From Halanaeroarchaeum sp. HSR-CO (lineage in GTDB: Archaea; Halobacteriota; Halobacteria; Halobacteriales; Halobacteriaceae): a DNA stretch of 64,000 nucleotides. Position numbers and translations under genes: made by a program. The notes below the pieces were generated by a model. That model had not been told where the DNA came from. It ran no database searches and saw only the letters and a program-made list of their open reading frames with translations. Location of the stretch: positions 2,666,001 to 2,730,000 of the forward strand of contig NZ_CP087724.1 in assembly GCF_024972755.1 (NCBI RefSeq), written 5' to 3'. Every line of letters begins with the position of its first letter. Positions within the stretch are counted from its first letter, which is position 1. This document shows positions 33,834 through 42,836 of this stretch, one piece after another.

Positions 33834-34532
33834 ATGGGCAGTCAGCAGGATCACCCAGCCGTAGTTACGACGTTCTTGCTGGTACTCGCCGTCGTCGGCG
33901 TGTTTACCGGCATCGCCACCGCAGGCGGTGGAACTGGCCCGCCCGGGGCGGGCGGCGAGGACGTCGCCACCCCGGACGCACACGCTACCGCGTTCGAAGA
34001 GGACTGGCCGTCGGCCGACGAGGAAGCGACGTGCGAGCGGTGTCACGCGACGATGGAGACGAACCGAACGCCTCGCGACCTCGAAAACGAGGTGAAATAC
34101 CAGCCCAACCACGAATTCGACCTCGAACACGCCGATGGACAGTGGTGTCTGGACTGCCACGCGGCGGACAACATGAACGAACTTCGGCTGCCGAACGGCA
34201 GCACCGTCGCGTGGACGACCGAAAACGAGACCAAGCAGTGTGCGTCCTGTCACGGCCCGGTCTACGAGGACTGGACCAACCAGGTGCATGGAAAGTGGAC
34301 GGGTTCCTACGAGGAGCCGGTCCCGGATAAGTACTGTACGGACTGTCACGACCCACACGATCCCGAGTTCCACGCGATCGAGCCAGACCCAGCCCCCGAG
34401 GAACCGCCCGCCGGCCCCGCGGTCGCCCAGGCCGTGTTGCCGGGTGGCTACTACGCGGCAGTCGGGCTCGCCGGGACGCTGATCGCGGGACTCCTCGGGT
34501 ACGCGGCACTCGATCTCAGGAGGCGACCATGA
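33834..34532 (+). CDS. Membrane-anchored tetraheme cytochrome c
   Basis: A 232-residue cytochrome with an N-terminal hydrophobic segment (10-30), four CxxCH heme sites at residues 67, 105, 136 and 168, and a C-terminal helix (about 204-226) ending in RRRP. It lies in one operon with an NrfC-like and an NrfD-like gene, with its stop overlapping the next start by 4 nt. That is the place of NrfB or similar small multiheme carriers, so it probably takes electrons from the Fe-S subunit and gives them to the octaheme enzyme. It does not look like an NrfH or NapC homologue, which have the hemes right after an N-terminal anchor. Confidence 0.88.
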   Translation: MGSQQDHPAVVTTFLLVLAVVGVFTGIATAGGGTGPPGAGGEDVATPDAHATAFEEDWPSADEEATCERCHATMETNRTPRDLENEVKYQPNHEFDLEHADGQWCLDCHAADNMNELRLPNGSTVAWTTENETKQCASCHGPVYEDWTNQVHGKWTGSYEEPVPDKYCTDCHDPHDPEFHAIEPDPAPEEPPAGPAVAQAVLPGGYYAAVGLAGTLIAGLLGYAALDLRRRP

Positions 34533-35560
34533 GTGATTCCACGACCGATCCCGGTGTACCGGACGCGGACGACGACGGCGTCGACGAGGACCGCCGACAC
34601 GTACTGAAAGCCACGGCCGGCGCGGCTACCTTCGCCATCGGCGGGGTAGCAGCGTCACAGCAGCCCGAAGCAGCCGATCTCCTCCAGAAACATTACAAGA
34701 AAATGGACGCGACGGAGCGAGAACAGCTCGTCGATAGACTGGAGTCGCGTCTCCAGGAGGAGTACGATACACCGGAGATCGAGGTCTCGACGACGAAGCC
34801 ACCTGACGACACCGTGTTCGGATACGCGTTGAACGTCGAGGCCTGTATCGGGTGCCGGCAGTGCGTGTACGCGTGCGCGGATGAGAACAATATCTCTCGT
34901 GAGACCGAGGAGAACCCGGCGTCGAACCAACTCCACTGGATCCGGGTCCTCCGCTTCGAAGACTCCGAGATCGAGGTCGACCCCGAGGGAGACGGGCCGA
35001 TCGGGATGGACGTCTCCAGCGAGTTCGGCGACGTCTCCGCCGGGGTCGACTGGGAGGAAAGCGATCACTACTACGATCCGGAGGCGGTGCCCGAAGAGGA
35101 CGCCTGGTATCTCCCCGTCCAGTGCCAGCAATGCGAGGACCCATCCTGTACCGAGGTGTGTCCGGTACAGGCGACCTGGAAGGAAAAGGACGGGATCGTC
35201 GTCGTCGACTACGATCGGTGTATCGGCTGCAAGTACTGTGTGACCAACTGCCCGTACGACGCCCGACGGTTCAACTTCAGCCACCCCGAACTCCCCGACG
35301 ACGAGGTCAACCCCGAGATGCATTATCTGGGGAACCGTCCCCGACCGGGGGAGGTCGTCGAGAAGTGCACGTTCTGCGTCCAGCGGACCCGCGAGGGGGA
35401 GTATCCGGCCTGCGTCGACGCGTGTCCGGTCGGGGCCCGAAAATTCGGCAACCTCCTCGACGAATCCGGCGAGATCCGGACGATCCTCGACGAGAAGCCG
35501 GTGTTCCGACTCCGTCCGGAACTCGGGACCGAACCGAAGTTCTTCTACTTCACGGAGTAG
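34529..35560 (+). CDS. NrfC/PsrB-like protein with four 4Fe-4S clusters
   Basis: A 343-residue electron-transfer subunit. A twin-arginine motif (EDRRHVLKATAGAAT) near residue 22 suggests export in folded form. The Cys groups are CIGCRQCVYAC, CQQCEDPSCTEVCP, CIGCKYCVTNCP and CTFC...CVDACP, enough for four 4Fe-4S clusters as in NrfC, PsrB and DmsB. There is an insertion of about 50 acidic residues between the first two groups. It overlaps the tetraheme gene by 4 nt and precedes the NrfD-like gene by 4 nt, so the three proteins form one quinol-to-heme electron path. Confidence 0.93.
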   Translation: MSDSTTDPGVPDADDDGVDEDRRHVLKATAGAATFAIGGVAASQQPEAADLLQKHYKKMDATEREQLVDRLESRLQEEYDTPEIEVSTTKPPDDTVFGYALNVEACIGCRQCVYACADENNISRETEENPASNQLHWIRVLRFEDSEIEVDPEGDGPIGMDVSSEFGDVSAGVDWEESDHYYDPEAVPEEDAWYLPVQCQQCEDPSCTEVCPVQATWKEKDGIVVVDYDRCIGCKYCVTNCPYDARRFNFSHPELPDDEVNPEMHYLGNRPRPGEVVEKCTFCVQRTREGEYPACVDACPVGARKFGNLLDESGEIRTILDEKPVFRLRPELGTEPKFFYFTE

Positions 35561-35564
35561 TACC

Positions 35565-36839
35565 ATGTCAACGCCACAGACCTCGACACGGAGTACCACC
35601 CGGCGCCTCGCATCGTTCCTGAAAGCCGGCGTGACCCACGCACTGACGGGTTCGACCCGCTATTACGCCTGGCTCGCCGCCCTCGCGATCGGGATCGTGC
35701 TCGGACTGTACACCTACGCCCAGCAGGTCCAGCACGGTCTCATCATCACGAGCGCCCGCCACCTGAACCCGTGGGCCACGCTCGCGTATGCCCAGTTCCC
35801 CTTCTTCGACGGGATCGCGGCCGGTGCGATCGTCGTCGTCGCCATCGCGTACGTCTACGCGCGGCCGGACTTCGAGTCGGTCGCGGTCTTCGGGTGGGCG
35901 CTGGCCGTCAGCGGAGCGATCGTCTCCATCGCGAGCGTTCTTTCGATGCTGGGAAGTCTGGAGCGACTCGTCTACATCTTCCCCATCGTGGGGACGCCGA
36001 ACTTCCCAATGTCGATGCTACCCTGGGACGTCGTCGTACTCAACGGCTTCCTGCTAGTCGCACTGGTCGTTCCCGGGTACGTGCTCTTCAAACGCTATCA
36101 CGGCGAACGACCCCATCCCTGGGTGCGATACGGGGCGTACCTCGCGGTGGCCGGTGCCCTGGCGCTGCAGGCGGTCGTCGCGGCGATCATCATCGTCAAT
36201 CCGATCCGGAGCCTGTGGTACACCGCGCTGATGGTGCCGCGATTCATCACGAGCGCGGCCGCCGCTGGGTCCGCTCTCGCCATCCTCGTGCTCCTGGCGA
36301 TCCGCCGGTCCGCGTCGGGGGCGCTCGCCCTGACCGACATCGACATCGAGGATCGGACCCTCTCGACGCTTGGCCACGTAGTTGTCATCGCTCTCGCGGT
36401 GAACGTCTTCGCCGTGCTCTCCGAGATATTCATGCTCACGTGGACGGGGACCGAACACGGCCTCACGATGCAGTATCTCCTCTTCGGTCTGGACCACGCC
36501 GGCACGACCTACAACATGCTGACGCCGGTCATGTGGCTCTCCATCGCGCTCGAGGTCGGGGCCCTCCTCCTCTTGCTCCATCCCCGCGCCCGGCGGCACA
36601 TCCGGACGCTCTCGATCGGGGCCGGAGCAGCCTTCCTCGGCGTCTTCCTCGAGAAAGGGGTCATCCTGTTCATCTCGGTGTTCGTCGTCTCGCCACTGGG
36701 CGAGGTGTACGAACCGTCCTTTACCGTCCCCGAAGTCGTCATGGCCGGGGCGATGTGGGCGCTCGGCGCGCTCGTGTTCACCCTGCTCGCGAAGGCGGCG
36801 ATCGGTATCAGGACCCGGGATTCGGCCGAAAACTTTTGA
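35565..36839 (+). CDS. nrfD: NrfD/PsrC-like quinol-oxidising membrane subunit
   Basis: A 424-residue membrane protein with about nine to ten helices, of the NrfD/PsrC/HybB type. Recognisable parts are FFDGIAAGAIVVVAIAYV in the second helix, the acidic residue in LSEIFMLTWTG, the ALEVGALLLLL helix and the LEKGVILFISVFV segment near the end. Such proteins exchange electrons between the quinone pool and a bound Fe-S subunit and may move protons. It has no heme ligands of a cytochrome b. The preceding Fe-S and tetraheme genes are its expected partners. A 66-nt gap separates it from the next gene. Confidence 0.92.
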   Translation: MSTPQTSTRSTTRRLASFLKAGVTHALTGSTRYYAWLAALAIGIVLGLYTYAQQVQHGLIITSARHLNPWATLAYAQFPFFDGIAAGAIVVVAIAYVYARPDFESVAVFGWALAVSGAIVSIASVLSMLGSLERLVYIFPIVGTPNFPMSMLPWDVVVLNGFLLVALVVPGYVLFKRYHGERPHPWVRYGAYLAVAGALALQAVVAAIIIVNPIRSLWYTALMVPRFITSAAAAGSALAILVLLAIRRSASGALALTDIDIEDRTLSTLGHVVVIALAVNVFAVLSEIFMLTWTGTEHGLTMQYLLFGLDHAGTTYNMLTPVMWLSIALEVGALLLLLHPRARRHIRTLSIGAGAAFLGVFLEKGVILFISVFVVSPLGEVYEPSFTVPEVVMAGAMWALGALVFTLLAKAAIGIRTRDSAENF

Positions 36840-36905
36840 AACGGTATTACCTTTCTTCGTACACGAGTCGGCAGTGGCGAGTCTTCACGCCGACGACGTA
36901 GAGAT

Positions 36906-37346
36906 ATGAATCGAAAACTAGTGTTGACCGGCGGTTTCGTCGCAGTGCTGCTCGTCCTGGCCATCGGCACCTCCATGACGATGCTCTCGGGAGAAGCCGA
37001 CAGGCACGGCGGTATCGACTGGGAAAGCGACGTCGACGCGGCACTGACGGAGGCGAACGAGACGGAGACGCCACTCCTATTGTACGTCTGGATGGACGAT
37101 TGCGGGGCCTGTGAGGACTTCGGCGCCCGTCTCGCGGAGGACCGACCGGCGGCCCTTGACGCGTACGTGCTCGCGGAGACCGACCTTGGCTCCGAATCCA
37201 CTGCGGAGCAGTACGGCGTCTCGGCCACGCCGACGCTCGTCGTGATCGCCCCAGACGGGACGAAGGTAACGACCATCAACCCGGTCGCGGTGGACGACCT
37301 CGACGAGCGGCTCGACCGGGCTCACGAGAACGCGAGTGACCCCTAA
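36906..37346 (+). CDS. Membrane-anchored thioredoxin-like protein
   Basis: A 146-residue protein with an N-terminal membrane anchor (about 6-27) and an outside thioredoxin domain. The redox pair is CGAC (Cys66, Cys69) in VWMDDCGACEDF, and the cis-Pro is in VSATPTLVVI. The gene lies 3 nt before ccmF, so it probably reduces or presents the heme-binding cysteines of apocytochrome, a job that CcmG and CcmH share in bacteria. It could also act like the DsbD C-terminal domain. No CcmH gene is visible, which makes this protein a candidate replacement. Confidence 0.85.
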   Translation: MNRKLVLTGGFVAVLLVLAIGTSMTMLSGEADRHGGIDWESDVDAALTEANETETPLLLYVWMDDCGACEDFGARLAEDRPAALDAYVLAETDLGSESTAEQYGVSATPTLVVIAPDGTKVTTINPVAVDDLDERLDRAHENASDP

Positions 37347-37349
37347 GTT

Positions 37350-39662
37350 ATGATCGGCACAGCATTACAGTACGGCGCGGCGGTAGCGGGATTCGGTGCG
37401 GTGATCGCCCTCTGGTACGCGAACCGGGAGGCCGAGTACGCCCGATACGGCGTCTACTTGCTCGGCACGGCGAGTCTCCTGGCGGTGCTTGCGCTGTTCT
37501 ACCTCGTCAATCAGTTCCTCGTCACCGACTACACGAACGGATACGTCTGGAACCACACCGCCGACTATCTCTCGACGCTCTACCGGATCACCGGTGTCTA
37601 CGCGGGCGTCGAGGGGTCGCTGTTGCTCTGGGCGACCCTGGTGGCGCTCATCGCGTACTGGGTCGTCCGCTCCGGGGTGGAAACCGCCGACGAACGCCTC
37701 GTCGCAGCCATCGTGACGACCGTGGCGACGGTCATCCTGGCGTACTCGATTACCCGTACGCCCTTTACCGCCCTGGACATCAGTGGGCGTGGGACGGCGT
37801 TCGGTCCTGTGGGGCTGAATCCGCTGTTGAAGAGCCCGTACATGATAATCCACCCGCCAGTGACCTTCGCAGGCTACGCGCTGACGACAGTCCCGTTCGC
37901 GATCGGGGCGGCCCACTTCATTCGGAAGAGCCGTGGCCGGGACGGAATCTTCGAGCAGAGGCTTCCCGAGGCGACCCGATGGCTCCGCCTCGCCTGGTGG
38001 TTTCTCACCGCCGCCGTGGCACTCGGCGCCCTCTGGTCGTACACGACCCTCGGCTGGGGCGGTCTCTGGGCCTGGGACCCCGTCGAAACCGCGATCCTCG
38101 TGACCTGGTTGTTCGTGACGGCCGCGATGCACGCCGTCTCCAACTACCGGTTACGTGGGGCGAATCCCGTCCTTGCTCCCGCGATGGCAACCCTCACCTT
38201 GCCGAGTGCCATCTTCGCGCGGGTGATTACCCAGTCGGGCACGTCGGATCTCCACTCCTTCGCCAGCGGCTCCCCGACAGTGCTGGTCGTCTTGCTGGCG
38301 GTGTCCCTCGCCATCGGCGTGGGACTGCCCTTCTACGTCTGGATTCGACGGCCGGAATCGCAAACGGAAACGACGGGGATACTCTCCCACCACCGGCTGC
38401 TTTACGCTGGAATCCTCACTATCGGCTTGCTCACGTTCGTCTCGTTCTGGGGGATCACCTTCCCCCTGCTACAGACGCTCCTCGGAGGCCCGGAGGTTAG
38501 CGTGGGCGTCGACTTCTACAACATGTGGAGTTTTCCCCTCGTGGTCGTCGTGTTGCTCGCGATCGGCTTTTACAATGATTTCGACGTCAGAGGCGAGGAC
38601 GCCGGTCGGCTGCTCGGGGCCGTCGTCGTGTTGTCCCTCGTGGCCGCCGTGATTCCGCTCTCCGAGTGGCAGTTCAACCCGGCGAAGACGGGCGGGTACT
38701 ACGGTCTCGTCGGGAGCCTCAACGCGTTATCCCTGTTTCCGCCGGCCGCCTATGCCATCGGCGCGACGCTCTCCAGGCTCGCCGTCCGACTGCCGTCGCT
38801 GCCCGATCGCGACCGCCAGCTGACCCTGGGGGGCGTCGGTCTCGTCCACATCGGGCTGGCGGTGATCGTGCTCGCGACGCCGTTCACCTACATGTTCGCG
38901 GTCTCCGGGTCCGGCATGGTTCCGGCAGTCTCGATGGGTCACGAGGACGGCGTGACCCTGGACGAATCGCCGTACACCGTCGCGGTCGAGAACTACTCCA
39001 GCGACTACATCGAAAGCGACCTGTCGCTCTCGGCGGTCGAACGCGAGGCGGTCCTCGATCGAATCGACGACAGGGCCTACCGGGCCGATTCGCTCCCCGA
39101 ATCGGCCAGCGGCGATCAGATCGTCTACGGATCCATCACGGACCTGCGGATAGAGGACGGTACCGGAATCGCGCAGCTCGACAACTCCTCCGTGTGGGTC
39201 GACGTCGGGCCGGCCGGTAACAACACGAGCGTCGAGGGCGTGCCGATCTACGCCCAGGGAACCATCAACCGGTCGATGGACGAGATGACCTTCGTGCGGA
39301 CCGACGGCATGTTCGTCGGCACGCAACCGACCGGGGCGATCGTCCCGGACAGCCGTGCGAGCGACCGCGAGGTCGAGTTCGTCGTCTCTCAAGGGAACGA
39401 GACCCTTGCTGTCGGCTCCACGGACGTCGAGACGTATCTCACCTACGGGGCCGTCGCGAACCCATACGTGGACCGCGGTCTGTTCTCGGACACGTACGTC
39501 GCGGCCAAGCAGGTGCAGTTCACCGGGGGCATGCCGGTAGTCTACATCCTCGTCAAGGAAGTGCCGCTGATGAGCGTGGTCCGCTTCGGCATCGTGCTAT
39601 TGCTCCTCGGCGGGGCGATGCTCGCCGCCGCGACCCCACGGAGCCGTCACGGGGGTGAGTGA
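37350..39662 (+). CDS. ccmF: Cytochrome c heme lyase CcmF
   Basis: A 770-residue membrane protein of at least twelve helices, the synthetase that joins heme to the CxxCH motifs. The heme-handling WWD motif GWGGLWAWDPVE is at residues 235-246. VWNHTADYLSTLYR, the EGSLLLW helix and the HPPVTFAGYAL histidine region follow the family order. A soluble outside domain lies near the C-terminus (about 525-730) before the last helix. The gene comes directly after the thioredoxin-like gene and before a lipoprotein gene. Length and motifs are complete, so this should be functional. Confidence 0.95.
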   Translation: MIGTALQYGAAVAGFGAVIALWYANREAEYARYGVYLLGTASLLAVLALFYLVNQFLVTDYTNGYVWNHTADYLSTLYRITGVYAGVEGSLLLWATLVALIAYWVVRSGVETADERLVAAIVTTVATVILAYSITRTPFTALDISGRGTAFGPVGLNPLLKSPYMIIHPPVTFAGYALTTVPFAIGAAHFIRKSRGRDGIFEQRLPEATRWLRLAWWFLTAAVALGALWSYTTLGWGGLWAWDPVETAILVTWLFVTAAMHAVSNYRLRGANPVLAPAMATLTLPSAIFARVITQSGTSDLHSFASGSPTVLVVLLAVSLAIGVGLPFYVWIRRPESQTETTGILSHHRLLYAGILTIGLLTFVSFWGITFPLLQTLLGGPEVSVGVDFYNMWSFPLVVVVLLAIGFYNDFDVRGEDAGRLLGAVVVLSLVAAVIPLSEWQFNPAKTGGYYGLVGSLNALSLFPPAAYAIGATLSRLAVRLPSLPDRDRQLTLGGVGLVHIGLAVIVLATPFTYMFAVSGSGMVPAVSMGHEDGVTLDESPYTVAVENYSSDYIESDLSLSAVEREAVLDRIDDRAYRADSLPESASGDQIVYGSITDLRIEDGTGIAQLDNSSVWVDVGPAGNNTSVEGVPIYAQGTINRSMDEMTFVRTDGMFVGTQPTGAIVPDSRASDREVEFVVSQGNETLAVGSTDVETYLTYGAVANPYVDRGLFSDTYVAAKQVQFTGGMPVVYILVKEVPLMSVVRFGIVLLLLGGAMLAAATPRSRHGGE

Positions 39663-39665
39663 CCG

Positions 39666-40412
39666 GTGCGGGACGTGGCCCTGGTCGCCCTCCTTGTCCT
39701 GGGTTTGCTCGCGGGCTGTGCGGGCGAGCCGACCACGGACGCGCCGGACCCCGAGTCCGTCGACTACCCGGACGGATTCGGTCAGGAGGGGATCACCGAC
39801 ACCGAGACGGCCTCCGAGACCCACCGCCAGTCGCTCGAGGAACCCTACCGGGTCGCGTTTCGGCTCAGACAGATCGATGCGCGCGGCGCGGTGACGACTA
39901 CCGGAAACGTCTCCGTACGGCCGGACGACCGTCGTTATCACGTCGAGGTCGATCAACGGGCAGCCACCGAGACCCAGGGTTACGAACGCTATCACGTCGA
40001 CGGCGCCGTTTACGTACGGACCTCGTCCGCTCAAGAGTCCGAATACGAGCGACGAAACGAGTCGTTCTCCCGGCCGGTGTACGCCGACCGCGAGACGTTC
40101 GTGACGATGCTGGCCGACCTCTCCCTCAACGCCACCGAGGTCAGGGTCGAGAACGGGACCGAACTCGTCGTCTACCGCGTGACGAACGTGAGCAGTCCCC
40201 GCATCGGGTCGACGACGGAGGCGGCGAACGGCACGGTCCTCGTGGACACCGGGGGGACGATCCGGTCGATGAACGTCTCCTTTACGCGGACGTCGCAGGG
40301 AATCGACCGGGAGACGACCTTCCGATACGACGTGACGACCGAGGCTGACGTGGAGATCGAGCGGCCGGGGTGGACTGACCTCGCCGAGACCGGCGATTCA
40401 GCGCAGGAGTGA
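39666..40412 (+). CDS. Haloarchaeal lipoprotein A, unknown function
   Basis: A 248-residue secreted lipoprotein. It starts with GTG 4 nt after the ccmF stop. The lipobox LLAGC puts the anchored cysteine at about residue 18. The domain carries pieces such as YRVAFRLRQIDARGAVTTTGN and a VYRVTNV strand that recall haloarchaeal DUF7537-type lipoproteins. The start codon position right behind ccmF suggests co-transcription and a possible role in cytochrome maturation or electron transfer outside the cell. A related protein lies at 41242-42180. No cofactor motif is seen. Confidence 0.8.
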   Translation: MRDVALVALLVLGLLAGCAGEPTTDAPDPESVDYPDGFGQEGITDTETASETHRQSLEEPYRVAFRLRQIDARGAVTTTGNVSVRPDDRRYHVEVDQRAATETQGYERYHVDGAVYVRTSSAQESEYERRNESFSRPVYADRETFVTMLADLSLNATEVRVENGTELVVYRVTNVSSPRIGSTTEAANGTVLVDTGGTIRSMNVSFTRTSQGIDRETTFRYDVTTEADVEIERPGWTDLAETGDSAQE

Positions 40413-41159
40413 GGCCAGGACTATCGGCAGGTGGGCCATCACGTGGCCGACCATGGCGACCTCTAGCGCGTACGCCCAGAACAGCCAGCCGAACACCAGT
40501 CCCGGAACCGCGTTCACAACGAAGACCCGGGCGGCGGTCGCCGCCCCGACGGCACCCGGAGCGGGGGCCATGAGCAGTGCGGCCCCGATGGCGACGACGG
40601 CGATCGACCCGATTGCAACCGTTCGCCCGGAGGAGTCGGAATTCGCGACGTCGAACCACCCGAACCCAAAGGACGCCACCAGGGAGACCAGCCCCCAGCG
40701 GAGGACCAGTTCCTGGCCCACACCGAGGTACACGAGCCGCCCGATCGCTGCGAGGGCGTACGCCAGCGGGCTACGGGCCCCGGTGCCCAGCGGCACGCCG
40801 GACGCCAGGTTCTCGGCGAGCACGACGAACCCGACGACGAGCCCCGCGCCGCCGCCGAGCACCCAGGCGCGCCCGTCGGGTACCTCGAATGCCCCCGACC
40901 GCCCCCACTCGTGGACGATGGAGTGAAAGCCGGTGTGATCTGCCACCGCGGCGCCAGCGAGAGCGCCCACGACGACTATCACCGCGGGGGCGGCCAGCTG
41001 ACTCAGGAGGGCCTGCCGTAGCAGACCCGTGCGAACGCCCGAGACGAAGGTCAGCTGGGCGAGGATCGTTGCCGCAAGTCCCATGACACCGAGCGCGGCG
41101 AGTGCGAGCATCGCGCCGTACCCCGAGAGACGCGACTGCAGTGCTGACGATGGCTGCAT
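40398..41159 (-). CDS. CPBP-family membrane protein (catalytic motif altered)
   Basis: A 253-residue membrane protein of about seven helices, of the CPBP/Abi family of intramembrane metalloproteases. The usual EExxxR motif reads QELVLR (Gln149, Glu150, Arg154), so the first glutamate is lost. The second site keeps its histidine-bearing helix, AMVGHVMAH near residues 235-243. A loss of the first Glu may make it a non-catalytic member. It lies between the two lipoprotein genes on the opposite strand, and its 3' end overlaps lipoprotein A by 15 nt. Whether it helps in maturation of the cluster's proteins is unknown. Confidence 0.78.
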   Translation of the reverse strand: MQPSSALQSRLSGYGAMLALAALGVMGLAATILAQLTFVSGVRTGLLRQALLSQLAAPAVIVVVGALAGAAVADHTGFHSIVHEWGRSGAFEVPDGRAWVLGGGAGLVVGFVVLAENLASGVPLGTGARSPLAYALAAIGRLVYLGVGQELVLRWGLVSLVASFGFGWFDVANSDSSGRTVAIGSIAVVAIGAALLMAPAPGAVGAATAARVFVVNAVPGLVFGWLFWAYALEVAMVGHVMAHLPIVLASLLR

Positions 41160-41241
41160 ACTCGATGGTCGGCCGACGCCGGCAAAAAGGCCCCGATAGG
41201 GACCACAAGTTCTTATTGAGCGGCGACCCTTGGACTACGCG

Positions 41242-42180
41242 ATGAATCGAGCGCGAGCCGCGAGTATCGCCGTCGTCGCGCTGGTGATCCTGGCCGGGTG
41301 TGCGGGCGGGGGCCCCGCCGACCCGTCGACCGGGACGACGACGGTATCCGAAGAGCAGGGATCGACGACTGACGAATCGGCCGATGACGGCGATGAGTGG
41401 ACGCTGTTCGAGTCGGAACCCACGTCGATGGACGGCGTCGACGACGCGGCGGTGAAGCGGGAGACGGTTCGATCGCTTGCCGCAGTCGATAGCTACCGGC
41501 TCAACGGGACCGTAGAGCGAACCCTCCGGATGCCGGGGGATTCGATCGAGTCGAAGGTTACCTCCCAGGGGGTCGTCGACCGGGAGTCCCGGTCGCTACG
41601 GCTCCACGAGAATACGACGGGACACATGCAGACCGTCGAGACGCGACTCCGCGTGGTCGACGGAGCACTCTATCAGTCCTACGACGCCCAGCACCACGAT
41701 TCCGACGGCGACTGGCAGCGGTCGTCCATCAGCGATTCCACCTTGCGGAGCCTCGACCCGCTCGCCCGGCAAACACGGATGCTCGAAAACGCGACGGTCG
41801 TGGTGACGAACACGACCACGATCGACGGCACCGAGGCGTACGTCCTCTACGCCGACGTGAACGAATCGGTATATGCGACAGAACAGGACCGGCAACTCGG
41901 AGACCAGCCCCTCCAGGTGACCGAGGTGACATACCGATATTACGTGGCGACCGACACCCATCGTCTGCTCGAGGCCGACGGGATCGTCCGCGGGACGGTC
42001 CAGAGCGGGAACGAGACGGTCGAACTCGCCGAACAATACGACATCGCGATCGCGGATTACGGGACGTCCGTCGACGTGACCGCCCCCGAAGTGACTGCCG
42101 AGGCGACGACCGCGAACGATACAGACGCCACCACCGCGACGGCCACGACGACCGCGAATCCATCGGCGAGCGCCGGGTGA
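41242..42180 (+). CDS. Haloarchaeal lipoprotein B, unknown function
   Basis: A 312-residue secreted lipoprotein. The ATG at 41242 is supported by a TTCTTATTGA element about 30 nt upstream. The signal ends at a lipobox LAGC, with the modified Cys at about residue 22. A low-complexity acidic linker is followed by a folded domain with YRLNGTVERTLRMPGDS and VDGALYQSYDA, and the protein ends in a Thr/Ala-rich stretch. It shares its design with lipoprotein A (39666-40412), so the two are probable paralogues. The function is unknown. Its 3' end is 8 nt from the convergent ccmB gene. Confidence 0.8.
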   Translation: MNRARAASIAVVALVILAGCAGGGPADPSTGTTTVSEEQGSTTDESADDGDEWTLFESEPTSMDGVDDAAVKRETVRSLAAVDSYRLNGTVERTLRMPGDSIESKVTSQGVVDRESRSLRLHENTTGHMQTVETRLRVVDGALYQSYDAQHHDSDGDWQRSSISDSTLRSLDPLARQTRMLENATVVVTNTTTIDGTEAYVLYADVNESVYATEQDRQLGDQPLQVTEVTYRYYVATDTHRLLEADGIVRGTVQSGNETVELAEQYDIAIADYGTSVDVTAPEVTAEATTANDTDATTATATTTANPSASAG

Positions 42181-42188
42181 GCGCTCGA

Positions 42189-42836
42189 TCAGGCGACCAG
42201 TTCTTCGAACACCAGCAGGCCGCCCGTGAACACGATTCCGTCGTAGCCGGCGAGGACGGTGAGCCAGTTCCAGCCCTCGGCACCGAACAGCGCGATGCCC
42301 GCCAGTAGCGCCGGGATAATGAGCGGAACGAGTAACACGGGAACGAGCAGATCGCTGATCGAGGTGTAGATCGTCATCGAGGCGATCACCACCGCGACGG
42401 CGGCGAACCCGACGGCGAACAGCACGACGACGAGAACGAGGACGGGGATCGGGGCCGCCGGCGCCGTCCCGAGGAACACGCGGGTCGCCAGTACGGTGAA
42501 CAGACCGACGAGCGAGACGTACACGGCCCCGCTCAAAACTTTGCCCACGTAGATGGCCGAGTACGGGACGGGAGCCAACAGCAATCCGTCGAGAGCGCCG
42601 TTTTCACCCTCGATGCCGACGCTCTGCATCACCCCCAGGGTGCCGGCGAACACGAACGCGACCCAGACGGCACCGGCGTGATGGCGGCCGTCGAAGGCGA
42701 ACGCGAAGACGACCACGACGAGCAGCGAGAGTGCCGCCGCCATGGGCAACGCGCGTTTCGCCCGCGCCTCCAATCGGAAGTCCTTCGCGGCGACGGCCCA
42801 GACCACGCGAGCGTACCGGCGGGCGTCCGCGATCAC
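42189..42836 (-). CDS. ccmB: Heme exporter membrane subunit CcmB
   Basis: A 215-residue membrane protein with six helices. The opening AVAAKDFRLEARAKRAL, the GIEGENGALDGLLLAPV segment after helix 2 and the final helices fit CcmB, the permease part of the CcmAB ABC complex that works with CcmC to release heme-loaded CcmE. It overlaps ccmA by 4 nt and follows it in one operon. The position on the strand opposite to ccmF and ccdA shows that the ccm set is spread over several units. Confidence 0.9.
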   Translation of the reverse strand: MIADARRYARVVWAVAAKDFRLEARAKRALPMAAALSLLVVVVFAFAFDGRHHAGAVWVAFVFAGTLGVMQSVGIEGENGALDGLLLAPVPYSAIYVGKVLSGAVYVSLVGLFTVLATRVFLGTAPAAPIPVLVLVVVLFAVGFAAVAVVIASMTIYTSISDLLVPVLLVPLIIPALLAGIALFGAEGWNWLTVLAGYDGIVFTGGLLVFEELVA

